Shown: positions 24,482 to 35,900, numbered from the stretch's first letter. The stretch: DNA of 64,000 bases from Plasmopara viticola (GCA_001695595.3 MBPM02000013.1:62001-126000); one strand, 5' to 3'. Notes: generated by a model not told the origin, from the sequence alone. Made by a program: numbers and translations.

Positions 24482-26329
24482 ATGCGCAGCGCATCCTACG
24501 TGACGACCGCGCTGCTCATCACGAGCAGCATCCGGACAGGTGCCGAGGCCGATCAATCTGATAGCCGACACTTGTCCCACCATGATGGTTTGGCACCGAG
24601 CAGTGTAATTACTAACTCATCGCCCCGAAGATATCTTCGAAGCTTCCGTAAACAACACGACAATTTCTCGCTCGGCGCAGCTGATGAAGAGCGCATGCCG
24701 GTAGCTTCCTCGAAGTCCGTTGAAAATGCTTTCACTTCATCAAGCGAGGAAGCTTTGATTGCCATAAGGAAAGCTGCCCATTTAACCTTCGATCTCAATG
24801 CTCCACCGGAAGAGCCTGTAACAGGTGCACTAGAGGCATACAACATTGTACGACACGAGGACCCTCGAACTTTTACGGCTAGCAACCCTGGAGTGTCGAG
24901 TAGTCACTTGAGTAACAAGCGCGCTGCTAAAGCACTAACGAGTCAGGAAAAGGCTTCGAGCTCTGCCAATCCGAAAAAAACTGTAGGTCGCCAACCCAAG
25001 AAACTGCGCACGGGTGCACCTTCAAAGGTGACGAAAGCACAAAGCAGCATTAGCCGTGGCGAAGTGATGCCAGCCCCAAGGACCTTGAGCAAGAACGATG
25101 TCCAAAATGTTCATGATTTGTATCTCGAACATCTTAAGCGCAACTCGGCGAGATTTAGACCGACAAAAGACGAGACGAGAGAGATGCTTGACCTGATCAA
25201 TGGTACAGGCAATTTAGTACCAAGCTTAGCCAAAACGTACGCACAGTACGTTGAGGAATTGATGAAAATGGATTCGGAAAAACTAAAGGAGCTGAGTATA
25301 AATTATGAAACAGCTCTGAAGCCAAATTTGAAAGAATTGCTTGAGCAACCTTCGGAAAATTTCAAGGATATCCAATTTTTTCTCTTGCGACTTCTACGGC
25401 TTAAAAGGTGGATGCGCATGTACCGTGATTTTTTCGACTTTTGCCTTATTAACTCTGAAGTCTGCAGCAACTTTAGTGCAATGTCTACGCTTCAAATAGA
25501 GCTACAGGTACAGAAGAAACTTGCTAAATCCAGCGTCGAAACGGCTTTGACTTCCGCTGTGTCGGGGACTGAGGAGAGTGTTTTAACGAGGGCGGAAAGA
25601 ACAATGCTCAAAGAAGTGGTGGATGCCGTCAATAGGGCCAATCTCGAAGAGACAGACAAGCAAACCATTTACGAAACCGTCGGCGAGGTTTACCGAGGGG
25701 ATGACCAACTCACGGCCCCAGACCTATTTGCTCTCATCGCTGGTGCCTCAAGTAGCAAAGCAAGCACTTATTACATGCTAAAAACTCCGTCGAGGCCGGA
25801 TGAAATTAAGAAATTGCATCTTGGTAGGCCAGATGAGTGGTCGCGCGACAGAACATCGATCACAAAACTTCTTAAAGAGATGACACTTCCAGTGGAGAAG
25901 ACGACAGGTCAGTTTGCTGAGTCTATTGTGAATGAGGACGAAGTGGCTAAAATTACGACGATACACAAGGCTTTTATCGAAGACTCACAAATTCGTTACG
26001 AAGTGACGCTTGAAATGATAAAAAAAATGTGGAAAATTTCAAATTGGAAGAGAGGGACATCAGATCCAAAGTTATCAACTCTTCCAGGCCATTACCTTTC
26101 AAGATATGTGCGTCGTTTGAATAAGACGGAATTAGAAACCGCATTAGGCTCGAAATGGGTGGAAGATGTGAAAAAAAATCAGCAAGTGAGTGAAGATAAT
26201 GAGAACTATCTGCTGGAACTCGAAACTCAATATCTTTTAGTGCTGCTCGAAACGTACGATAAGTTTCTTCCGTTTTGTTTGAAAAATCGATCACTGTGCG
26301 GACCGCTAGTTATTGAGAAATCGACTTAG
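24482..26329 (+). CDS. RxLR-EER effector with DLNxxP motif, copy A (615 aa)
   Basis: Single exon. Residues 1-22 form a signal peptide (MRSASYVTTALLITSSIRTG). RYLR is at 50-53 and DEER at 68-71, the oomycete host-targeting pair. Residues 103-109 are FDLNAPP, matching the plant EAR repression motif DLNxxP; 163-178 are basic (NPKK, PKKLR), possibly an NLS. Module 1 (about 203-330) and module 2 (about 484-607) are related: each has a PT/VT..E..M helix, a Y..YV..L segment and LL.LL....Y..F, ending FC-x6-C (C321/C328, C599/C606). Canonical WY motifs are not obvious. The protein is inferred to be secreted, enter plant cells and act in the nucleus. ATG 24482 aligns with the start of all paralogues. 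All effector motifs are intact. Confidence 0.9.
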   Translation: MRSASYVTTALLITSSIRTGAEADQSDSRHLSHHDGLAPSSVITNSSPRRYLRSFRKQHDNFSLGAADEERMPVASSKSVENAFTSSSEEALIAIRKAAHLTFDLNAPPEEPVTGALEAYNIVRHEDPRTFTASNPGVSSSHLSNKRAAKALTSQEKASSSANPKKTVGRQPKKLRTGAPSKVTKAQSSISRGEVMPAPRTLSKNDVQNVHDLYLEHLKRNSARFRPTKDETREMLDLINGTGNLVPSLAKTYAQYVEELMKMDSEKLKELSINYETALKPNLKELLEQPSENFKDIQFFLLRLLRLKRWMRMYRDFFDFCLINSEVCSNFSAMSTLQIELQVQKKLAKSSVETALTSAVSGTEESVLTRAERTMLKEVVDAVNRANLEETDKQTIYETVGEVYRGDDQLTAPDLFALIAGASSSKASTYYMLKTPSRPDEIKKLHLGRPDEWSRDRTSITKLLKEMTLPVEKTTGQFAESIVNEDEVAKITTIHKAFIEDSQIRYEVTLEMIKKMWKISNWKRGTSDPKLSTLPGHYLSRYVRRLNKTELETALGSKWVEDVKKNQQVSEDNENYLLELETQYLLVLLETYDKFLPFCLKNRSLCGPLVIEKST

Positions 26330-26797
26330 AGTTATCGATTTGCGAGTGCTAGGAAAGGTCGAGGTAACGGCGATGGAAACAAATTTCTTGTCAGATCAAA
26401 GATTGCCAAGGGACTTGTAAACAATACTGTTGCGTTGAATAAGAAAGATTTACATCAGTGCACGCAATTGTCGCTTTTCTCTTCTGACTTGTAACTTTGC
26501 CGCACATACTTAATGAACACATATTGCTATAGACAAACATCTGTTTAAATTAAAACAAAAGACTAATAAAGCATTCAACATGCTAGCGTGTATGGTTTAG
26601 CGTGTGTGAATTGCTTAAGCATTTAGGCTCGAGCCTCTTTTAGGGCTCATCTACCTGTCGCTTATACATGAGCGTGCTTCTGTAGTGTTTGTTCGCGCTC
26701 TTAGTATATTGTACGTGTTTTCCAAGTCATTGCAATTCTTAGGATTAAAATGTAGCAACGTAAATATGCAGAAGCATGGCAAAAAAATTACCACGAC
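26330..26797. other. 3' flank of copy A
   Basis: It contains the family 3' block TGCACGCAATTGTCGC at about 26459-26474, also seen after the other copies, and a CATGCTAGCGTG block near 26580. Otherwise no feature. Confidence 0.5.
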
Positions 26798-27441
26798 ATA
26801 AATACGGTATTTATTTATTTGTATTGTATTACGTTATCGCGTTGCCAAGTTATGCACGTGCTAGGCTCAGTCTGGCTAGTCCACGGCATAGAGTGGTGTC
26901 CGCATACGTCGAGTCTCGTTCGGCGGGCAGTGCATCCAGCACCGAGGTCGTGAGGATCTTCCATTATTTTGTTTATTTCTGACTTGGTAAGAGCCCACGT
27001 GGCACCCCAACCTTTTCCAAGCCGTATTTATTTATGTATTTATTTATTTATTTATTATGTGCCCAAGCTGTATTTATTCATGTATTTATTTATTTACTTA
27101 TTATGTGCCCGAGCTTGGAAAAGGTTGGGGTGACGCCCTCCTTCCAAGCGCGGGGGCTAAATGTTCGCGCGCTTCGGGCAGGTGCTCTCGGGCATCTGCA
27201 GGTCTCTAACGAGTCTCACCCTCGACGCGACGGTCTCCGGCACCGAGCGCCACCTGGGCTCTTACCAAGTCAGAGCTAAGCAAAATAATGGAAGACCCTG
27301 ACGACCTCAGTGCTGCACTGCCCGTCGAACGAGACCCGACGTATGCGGACACCACTCTATGCCGTGGACTAGCCAGACTGAGCCTAGCACGTGCATAACT
27401 TGGCAACGCGATAACGTGATACATTACAATAAATACGGTAT
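26798..27441. mobile_element. Head-to-head SINE-like dimer with 13-bp target duplication
   Basis: The 13-mer ATAAATACGGTAT flanks the insert at 26798-26810 and 27429-27441. The left arm (about 26811-27022) is a reverse-complement copy of the 5224 element lacking about 140 internal bases; the right arm (27113-27428) is a full forward copy. The two heads face each other across a 90-bp AT-rich spacer, and the tails point outwards. One target duplication around the whole means it inserted as a unit, or arose by twin priming during insertion. Confidence 0.8.
27021..27112 (+). repeat. 46-bp tandem repeat in the dimer spacer
   Basis: Two 46-bp units (27021-27066, 27067-27112) made of TATTTATT runs and ending TTATTATGTGCCC separate the two SINE-like arms. 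Confidence 0.85.
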
Positions 27442-27764
27442 ATGGACAGCGCCCATTACAAAGATTCGGTTCTCAAAATGAGCCGAATCTTCGGGAAATG
27501 AACCTTGATTTTAAGTGAGAAATTAGCTTATGTAAATCCTTACTAATACTTCGGTGTACATACTAGTGATATGATATATATCAGCCTTAATACGGGACTG
27601 AAACGTCAGCTTTATGTATAAGAGCTCAGTCGGGCGTTCGTTTATGACAACAATGCTACGGTACGTTAGTAGCAGCCTTAATTTAGAAATAAAAGTATTG
27701 GCTATCATACGCCAGAAAAGTCGGTATCTGGTACCGCCATTGCTTAACACCAGTAAATCACGTC
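27442..27764. other. 5' flank of copy B
   Basis: No gene. It should hold the copy B promoter. The AAGGTCGCC and TGATTGGCCG boxes seen before other copies are not clearly present here. Confidence 0.4.
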
Positions 27765-29627
27765 ATGCGCGGTGCATTCTACGTAACGACTGCGCTTCTC
27801 ATCACAAACACCATCCGGACAGCTGCCGAGGCCAGTCGATCGGAATACCGACAAAGGTCTTACCATGTTGGTGTGGCACCAGATAGTATGGACACCAAGT
27901 CATCGCCCACAAGATTCCTTCGTGACAGCCATGAACAACACGACGACTTGGCCGTTAGCGCCGCTGATGAAGAGCGTATGCCGGAAGCCTCCGCGAGAAT
28001 CATTGGAAATTCACTCACTTCAGTGAGCGAGGAGGTGACAGGTACCATGAGAAAAGCAGCACATTTAGACTTTGATCTGAATGCTCCACCAAAAGAGACG
28101 GTGACGGGTGCCTTGGAAGCGTACAACATTTTACGAAACAAGGAACCTCGCTCGTATACTGCTGTCAACGCTGAAGTTTCTAATAGCCATCTAAGCAACA
28201 AACGCACCGCAGAGGTACTAACGAGTCTGGACAAGGCCTCGGGCTTCGCCATTTCGAAAACACTGTCTGGAGGTCAGCCCAAAAAAAAATTGCGCACGAA
28301 AGCGCCTGTAAGAGGGACGAAGGTACAAAGCGGCATTGGTCATGACAAGATGACGCTTGTACCAAGGCCTTTGAGTGAAGATGATGTCCAAAATGTTCAC
28401 AAATTGTACCTCAAGCACCTCAGCCGAAGTTCGGCGAAATTTGAACCGACAGAAGGAGAGACGAGAAAAATGCTTGGCCTGATCAATGATACAGGCAATG
28501 CAAGACCAAGCTTAGCTAAAACGTATGCACCGTATGTTGAGGAGTTGATGAAAATGAATTTGGAAAAAATGAAGGAGCTGGGTTTAGATCCTAAGACGGT
28601 TCTAAAGCCAAGTTTAATGGAATTACTGGAGCGACCTTCGGAGGACCTTAGGGAAATACAGCTTTGCCTTTTGAGGTTACTACGTCTCAAAAGATGGATG
28701 CGCATGTACCGCAATTTTTTCGACTTCTGCCTTTCCCGTCCTGAAGTCTGCAGCAATCTAAGTGCAGCGTCGACACTTCAGATTGAGCTAAAGTTGATGG
28801 CAGAGTACAAGCCCAGCTTCGAAGTGGCTTCTCATGTCGCTGTGTTGGGGCCAGAAGAGATTGAGTCTACGAAGGCGGAAAGAGAAATGTTAAAACGCGT
28901 GGCCAGAGCCATTAAAAAGGCCAATTTAAAAGAGACAGCCAAAGCAACCATGTACAAAATTGTCGGAGAGATTTATCGAGACGATGTCCACCTCACGTCT
29001 TTGGATCTTTCTGCTTTCAGTGCTGGTACCTTGAATATCAAAACGGGCAAACGGCGCACATATTTGTCTAGTGATGTGCTGAAAACTCCGTCAAGGTTTG
29101 GTAGAAACGAGGAATCGCTTTCAGGGGAGCGGTCGCGCGACAGAAAAGCGATCACAAAGCTTATAGAAAAGGCGGTAAACCGAATGGAAACGACAAAACG
29201 CTACGATCAGTCTGTCAAAGGTGAGGATGAAGTGGCCAAGCTCACGGCGATTCGCACGGCTTTTATTAAGGACTCACACCTTGGCAACGAACTGACACTT
29301 GAAATGATAAGGAAAATGGTGAGATTTTCCAATTGGGTGGAGGGGTCGTCAGATCCATATATTGTTTCTCGGCCAGGCCAAATGCTTAAAGATTATGTGG
29401 CTGGTATGAAAATAAAGGATTTGGAGACCGAATTGGGCTCAAATTGGGAAGAGTTCAAGAAAAAAACTCTAGAGCATTTAAGTGCAGTTCAAAAGGAGCC
29501 AAAGTTATCGTTGTTAGAACTGCAGACCGATTATCTCTTGATGCTGCTTGAAGCGTACGATAAGTTTTACCCGTTTTGCGTGAGAAATCCCTTCTTGTGC
29601 AAGGAGTCAATTACTCAGCGGCTTTAA
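27765..29627 (+). CDS. RxLR-EER effector with DLNxxP motif, copy B (620 aa)
   Basis: Single exon starting MRGAFYVTTALLITNTIRTAA, a clear signal peptide. RFLR is at 50-53 and DEER at 68-71. FDLNAPP is at 103-109, followed by the basic stretch QPKKKLRTKAP. Module 1 ends DFCLSRPEVC and module 2 ends PFCVRNPFLC, so both FC-x6-C pairs are intact. The central linker carries LSSDVLKTPSR and a SRDRKAITKLIE segment. It belongs to the A/B/C/47872 subgroup (RLKRWMRMYRNFF). Its 3' quarter is almost identical to that of the copy at 30388. No internal defect was seen. The role is inferred as for copy A. Confidence 0.9.
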   Translation: MRGAFYVTTALLITNTIRTAAEASRSEYRQRSYHVGVAPDSMDTKSSPTRFLRDSHEQHDDLAVSAADEERMPEASARIIGNSLTSVSEEVTGTMRKAAHLDFDLNAPPKETVTGALEAYNILRNKEPRSYTAVNAEVSNSHLSNKRTAEVLTSLDKASGFAISKTLSGGQPKKKLRTKAPVRGTKVQSGIGHDKMTLVPRPLSEDDVQNVHKLYLKHLSRSSAKFEPTEGETRKMLGLINDTGNARPSLAKTYAPYVEELMKMNLEKMKELGLDPKTVLKPSLMELLERPSEDLREIQLCLLRLLRLKRWMRMYRNFFDFCLSRPEVCSNLSAASTLQIELKLMAEYKPSFEVASHVAVLGPEEIESTKAEREMLKRVARAIKKANLKETAKATMYKIVGEIYRDDVHLTSLDLSAFSAGTLNIKTGKRRTYLSSDVLKTPSRFGRNEESLSGERSRDRKAITKLIEKAVNRMETTKRYDQSVKGEDEVAKLTAIRTAFIKDSHLGNELTLEMIRKMVRFSNWVEGSSDPYIVSRPGQMLKDYVAGMKIKDLETELGSNWEEFKKKTLEHLSAVQKEPKLSLLELQTDYLLMLLEAYDKFYPFCVRNPFLCKESITQRL

Positions 29628-30387
29628 GAGACGTGGGGCTACAGTTTCATCAAGTAAGTTCGTGAGCGATACTTTAACGCTGAAAATTGCGCAATGTATT
29701 TGTTGCACGCAGTTGTCGCTAACTTTACGCTTTTTGTTGTGCTTTAAATTTACGATAGTGTGGCACTCAAGCTAAAGACCAATAGTTGCTCCACTTGAAA
29801 CAAAACAGTACGATGTAAAACAATGAACATGATAGCGAGTGCGTATCGCTGTAGCTTTTAGCCGCAAGTCTTTGTTGGTGCTCATCAACTTGTCATTTCC
29901 GTGCTCGCAGTGTGTACTACCTCAACTGTAACAGATAGTTGCAAACTTGATTATTGTATGGACTATAATAAATTAATGTTTCCATTTGCGGCATTTCAGT
30001 GACTCTAACTGACGTGAAAAGTAAGCGACGTAAGAGCACGAGGATAAGTGAAACACAATACATAAATAGCATCCAATAAATACATAATACAATCTTCGTC
30101 TTTCTCTACGAAATAATTATCACGTAATTGCTGAGATATCATTATCACGCAATTGCTGAGATATCATTATCACGTAATTGCTGAGATATCATTTTCACGT
30201 AAATGATGAGATTACATTGCGACCTTTGAGTGAGTGATTGTTTAATCTTCCTGATCGTAAGAAGGCAATAGCGTACAGTATAAAGACCACTTTAATTGAG
30301 ACACTGTTCATCCTAGTTTGATCATAGCCTATAATTCGGTGTATGTACCGTCGCCGTATCTTAGCTTTGGAAACACCGAAGTACTCC
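29628..30387. other. Spacer between copies B and C
   Basis: It holds the family 3' block (TTGCACGCAGTTGTCGC at 29703-29719) and the 25-bp tandem array at 30116-30215. No gene was seen. Confidence 0.5.
30116..30215 (+). repeat. Four 25-bp tandem units
   Basis: ATTATCACG then AATTGCTGAGATATC repeats at 30116, 30141, 30166 and (diverged) 30191. The array lies 170-270 bp upstream of the start of the copy at 30388. Confidence 0.92.
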
Positions 30388-32244
30388 ATGCGCGGCGCAT
30401 TCTACGTGACGACGGCGCTTCTCATCACAAACAGCATCCGGACAGCTGCCGAGACCCACAGGTCTGGATACCGGCAAACGTCCCTTCATGATGGTGTGGC
30501 ACCGAGTAGTATGAACACTAACTCATCGCCCAGAAGATTCCTTCATGGCAGTCGTAATCAACACGACGAGGTGGCCGTCAGCGCGGCTGATGAAGAGCGT
30601 ATGCCGAAAGCTTCCACAAGGGTCATTGAAAATGCTCTGACTTCATCAAGCGAGGAGGCTTTACGTGCCATGAGGAAAGCGGCCCATTTATCCTTCGATC
30701 TAAATGCTCCACCGAAAGAGACTGCAACGGGTGCGTTAAAAGCATACCACATTTTACAGAACAAGGACCCTCAATAGTATAGCGCCAATAATATTGAGGT
30801 CTCAAGTAGCCATTTTAGAAACAAACGCACCGCTCAAGCACTATCGAGTCGGGACAAGGCCTCGGGCTCCGCCATTTCGAAAACACTGTCTGGTGGTCCA
30901 CCCAAAAAACTGCGCTCGAGTGCGCGTGTAGGAGCGACGGCGGGACAGAGCAGCACCAGTCGTGACAAGATGACACATATGCCAAGGACTTTGAGTAAGG
31001 ATGATGTCCAAAATGTTCACAATTTGTACCTCGACCACCTTAAGCGCAACTCGGCGGTATTTGAACCAACAATAGATGAGACGGAAAAGATGCTTGACCT
31101 GGCCAATGAGACAGCCAATACGAGACCAAGTGTAGCCAATACATATGCACAGTACGTTGAGGAGTTAAAGAAGATGGAGCCGGAAAAGCTGAAGGAGCTG
31201 GGTTTAGATTTCAAGACGTACGTACCAAGTTTAAAGGAAGTACTTGAGCAGCCTTCGAAGAAATACAAGGAGATACAGCTTAGCCTTTTGCGGTTACTAC
31301 GGCTGAGAAGGTGGATGCGCATGTACCGTAATTTTTTCGACTTCTGTCTATCAAACCATGAAGTCTGCAGTAATTTTGGTGCAATGTCGACACTTCAAAT
31401 CGAGCTAAAGGTGAAGGCACGCGATAAATTTAACAACGCAGCGGCCTCTACTTCCGCTGTTGTGGAGACAGAAGAGATCAGGTTTACGAAGGCGGAAAGA
31501 GAAATGTTAAAGGACGTAATCGATTCTATCAAAAGAGCCGATCTGGAAGAAACAGCCAAAAAGACCTTGCACAATACTGTCGAAGACATTTATCGAGACG
31601 ATGTCCAGCTTACGTCTTCGGATCTATCCGCTTTCAGTGCTGGTGCCTTTAATATTAAAACCGACAAACGGCGCACTTATTTGTCGTGTGATGTATTAAA
31701 AACTCCACCAATGCTCGGTGGAAACAAGGAATCGCTTTCAGGTGGGCAAGGCGGGTGGTCGCGCGACAGAACAGCAATTACAAAGCTTATAGAAGAGGCG
31801 GTAAACCGAATGGAAACGACAAAACGCTACGACCAGTCTGTCAAAGGTGAGGATGAAGTGGTCAAGCTCACGGCGATTCGCACGGCTTTTATTAAGGACT
31901 CACACCTTGGCAACGAACTGACACTTGAAATGATAAGAAGAATGGTGAGATTTTACAATTGGGTAAGTGAGTTGTCAGATCCAAAAATTGCTACTCGGCC
32001 AGGCCGGAAGCTTAAAGATTATGTGGCTGGTATGAATATGGTGGATTTGGAGACCGAATTGGGCTTTTTTTGGGAGACATTCAAGAAAAAAACTTTGGAG
32101 CATTTGAGTGCAGTTCATAAGGAGCCGAAGTTGTCGTTGTTAGAACTGCAAACCGATTATCTCTTGATGCTGCTCGAAGCGTACGACAAGTTTTACCCGT
32201 TTTGCGTGAAAAATCCCTTATTGTGCAAAGAGTCATACACGTAG
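30388..32244 (+). pseudogene. Effector copy C with a single in-frame stop (RFLH variant)
   Basis: ATG 30388 begins the family signal peptide. An in-frame TAG at 30775-30777 ends the first frame after 129 codons, just past FDLNAPP (103-109). The same frame then stays open to the stop at 32242-32244 with both modules and both FC-x6-C pairs (DFCLSNHEVC, PFCVKNPLLC). The RxLR position reads RFLH; DEER is intact. Options are a very recent pseudogene, a truncated secreted protein of 129 residues, a segregating null allele, or a sequencing error. Only one disabling change was seen over 1.8 kb. Confidence 0.75.
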
Positions 32245-32721
32245 CGGCTTCTTGAGACGTGGGTCCAAGATTTTCGCGTCGAGTAAGGAATCACGAAGGA
32301 ATTCTCTTAGCGACACCATTACGCTGAAGTAGAACGGTCAACACATGCGAAAGTGAAAATCGCACAATGATATTGTTGCACGCAGTTGTCGCTGACTCAT
32401 ACCTTCTTCGCACATATTGTTGTGCTTCTAAATTGCGTTTGCGTGGCACTCAACCTTTTCCTAGTTCTTGCTCCACTTAATACACAACACTTTGGAATAA
32501 AGCGAATTGCATACTTGCGTGTGCGTATCGCTATAGCATCAAGTCGCAAGTCTTAGTTACGCTTATCAACTTGTCGTTTTTGCGCTCGCAGTGTGTACTT
32601 ACTTGAATGTAAAATGTTTTTGCGTGCTTTATTATTGTATGGTCACTTTGTTCTAATTTCTTGTACGTTTCCTTTTGCGGCAAGCTATAGGATGTAACAA
32701 TAAATGAAAAAAATACAATAT
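32245..32721. other. 3' flank of copy C
   Basis: Family 3' block TTGCACGCAGTTGTCGC at 32376-32392; otherwise nothing recognised. Confidence 0.5.
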
Positions 32722-32786
32722 AAAATTTCGCGTCCATTTGGTACATCTTTTTTTTAGAAAAGATGTACCAAATGGACGCAAATTTT
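32722..32786. repeat. 29-bp near-perfect hairpin
   Basis: Arms 32722-32751 and 32758-32786 (AAAATTT..CGTCCATTTG and its complement) pair almost perfectly around a 6-base loop. It lies about 200 bp beyond the 3' end of the transposase relic and could be a fused pair of terminal inverted repeats. No matching copy was found near 36.5 kb. Confidence 0.85.
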
Positions 32787-32994
32787 ATTTTACTGTGGAT
32801 TTCTAAGTCAACTGTAGCAAAAAATGGAATTTTGGGTAGGTGATCGGTGGGGAATGTAAATCGGCAAAAGCGAAACGAAATCGGAATCAGCATCCGCTAC
32901 GTTGGTGAGGATCTCAGGGATCTCCTCGTAAAAGTTGTGGAGAAATCGGAGCAGTTTTCGTGGAGATATGCGGCCTCGAAGAGGCCATTCGAAC

Positions 32995-35900
32995 CTATGA
33001 TTGACATGCCTGCCACTTAAAAGATATCATTTTCTCGAGAGTCACCATTAATTTATGCAACATTTGTGTATGACACGTATAATACTGCCTACGAAGAGTC
33101 TGCTTCCGTCGATTCCTAAGACTGCTGAACTTTGCCTTGAGCTGACTGTCTGATAGCCCACCCTCACTGTACGTGAAGCGATACTCAGCGAGCGCATGCT
33201 TTGGTTTTGTGGTTGGATCACGGTCGAGCAACGATTCGAAGAACGCATCTGCAGCTCTAGGACGCACTGAACTCTGCTCACTTAACGAACTAGGCACAAT
33301 CGAAGTCGGAGCGCGTGGCTTGACACTCATCCGAAACTTTGCGATTTCTTGTCGGATGTCGTTCTCGCTGGGGAGATCAGATCGGTCTGGATGAAGTTGC
33401 TGCAGTATCTCAAGCATTCCTCCAGGCCCAAGCTTATCTGACTGTCGCCGTTCTTCCAGCTGCGCGAGACTCAGCTGCATATCGCCTCCCATGCTTGAAC
33501 CCTTTCTTCATTCGCATACCCCAGCCCGATTTGAACCCATGCGTGATGATACTGTCACCGATTGCATCCGTCACGAGTGATGCAGTTCTTAAATCACGCA
33601 CAGTAAGATCATCAATCCGCTGCATCTCGAGTGTACGCAAAACAGCATACGAGACAGCGTCCCGGGCAGATAGGTCGGCATCGGACGAGCCGATCGTTGT
33701 TGACGCCTCTGGGGTACGATTCCATCGCCGAGTCCGCTGGCGAATCTGCCCTTGAGTTGCTATCTTTACGCCTGTAAGTGGCCCGAAGTAGACTGCTAAA
33801 TCGATGACATTGTGTGTCGTCGCTGGCAATATCTCAATGTCCATATCCTCTCATTCGATCCTCTCCCCTTCGTCGGTCCTATCCCCGGGATACTCATCGA
33901 CATCATCAGGGTTGATGTCATCGTAATCGTTGGGGGCTCGATAGTCTTCTTCAAGTGGGATGGAGTCGCTGGTGCAATCTGATTGCATGGCGAGCTCCTG
34001 ATCGCTTTCATTTGGGACTACGCTGACCGATTGCTCACTTGGCGTGATGAGCAGCGTTTGTCCACTTTCGATGCCCGAATATTCGTACACCGTCATCGTG
34101 AAAGGAGGGCGTACAGCAAACCCATCCGTGGCTGAGCCTAACAGCTCGCCATGCAGAAGATCGAATTGAATGTCGGTCGCGCGCTTTACATATCGCCGCA
34201 CAGCCTTCTCGATCACTTCCACTGCCTTCGCCAGCTTCTGAAGAGCAACTCGATCATGCGTGACCAACTCAACGACACAGTTGCGTAGCCCACCTCGGCT
34301 CGTTAGACCCACGACGGCTTGCGTTGGTGTTTTGCAGTCGTTTCCTTCTCGCACCCACGCCAACAACAATTGCATCGCTCGGGCAAAATGCGCATCCAAG
34401 ATGCTTTTGCCGTCTTGTGTTTCAGTGTGCACGAAGCGAGTTGCTTAAATCCCGTGAAAGGCCGTCACCAGCGGAAGCAGGAGTAGGATAAACGTGTTTT
34501 GGTAGAAAGTAGCATTGTCGGACTGAAACACGATCCTCTTGATGTGCGGCAAGTCAACGTTCAGACGCATCACAATAGCTTCGATCACAAACGCCACAGC
34601 TTCTTTGTCTTGCTTTGTGTCAGCCATCGACAAGTGGCCGTAGTACAGCCCTTGGTCGACCGCGGTCTGACTGTTAGGATCCAAAACGAATCATTGAACG
34701 AGGGCTCCATGCCAACTCATACCCCTCTTGCCATAATGATCTACCGTCTTCTCACGATGATAGCGAGGCTCCAGCTTCATTTTAAAGTCCACAATGATGA
34801 GCGCTTCGTCTGGTGACCCTTGCTGGGTCCACTGTTCCTTCATACCAGCAACAATGTGTGCGATGGCCTGTTGCTGATTTACAACGCGAAGGCGATGCCA
34901 CAAAAACAACTTGAACTTCTGTGCACAGTCGTCGATTACGGTGAACACCGACGAGCGAACGGCAGCAGCCACGAGATGCGACTTCAACCGTGTGTAGAAT
35001 TGAAGGATAGACGTGCAGTCCGCGCAGATGTCGGTCGTTCTGTGCTTGGCAGTGGCGGAGTGACCAAACTTGATATCATGAAGCGCACATCGTCGTTCTG
35101 CAGTCTTGATGCGTGCGTCGAAGCCGTACTTTAGATAAGCCGCGTTAAACTCCATCTCAACGAGAAGTTTCTCCTTCACACAAGGATCAGTGATCGTTCG
35201 CTCAACCATGTACTTGAGAACGTCGAACTGGTCATTTACCAGAATCCCAACGACATAATCGACGGCACTTCGCTCTTAAACGTCACCAGCAGTCCCAGCA
35301 CTGGCGATGCGATAAAATTTAGAGACCGAGACAATTCCATTTTTGGGATGGCTTGTCAACGACTCGTGTTGATAAGAGTCGAACAACGATGCTCGATTGC
35401 GTCTGCGCATGATAGCGGGTAGAACCACTACCACGCCATTTACTAGAACTTTCTTCACACCCCACGAAAGAAATGGCACCTTGTCCGGGTAGAATTTGGA
35501 GGCGAGTACCGCATCGACGATGCTTGAAGGAAGGCGCTGGACGGTCCGAGGTGTTCGGTAAAGACTGAGGCCACTGGCAAGCTTCTCGAGATCTTGTCGA
35601 GCTCTTGAAAACGACCCTGGGGCCAACGTCAGAACTGGCACAATCTCGCGAAGCTGAAGAATTGTATCGCTTGGAGCACAGGAAAGACACGCCCGCAGGA
35701 CTCGCTTCTCCGTGGATCCTTTCTTGGCCAATTGATAGCACCGCGCAATTGTTCCTCGAAAAGTGTGACCTGGGCATTGCCCTCAGGGTCCCGCACGCCA
35801 CCACCAGTAGTTGTGATCCGCCCCCATAATGCACCCCCTGCTTCCTCCTTGCCCCCACACAGCGCCTCGCAGATTTCTTTTGCAGCACGAGCTGCGGTCT

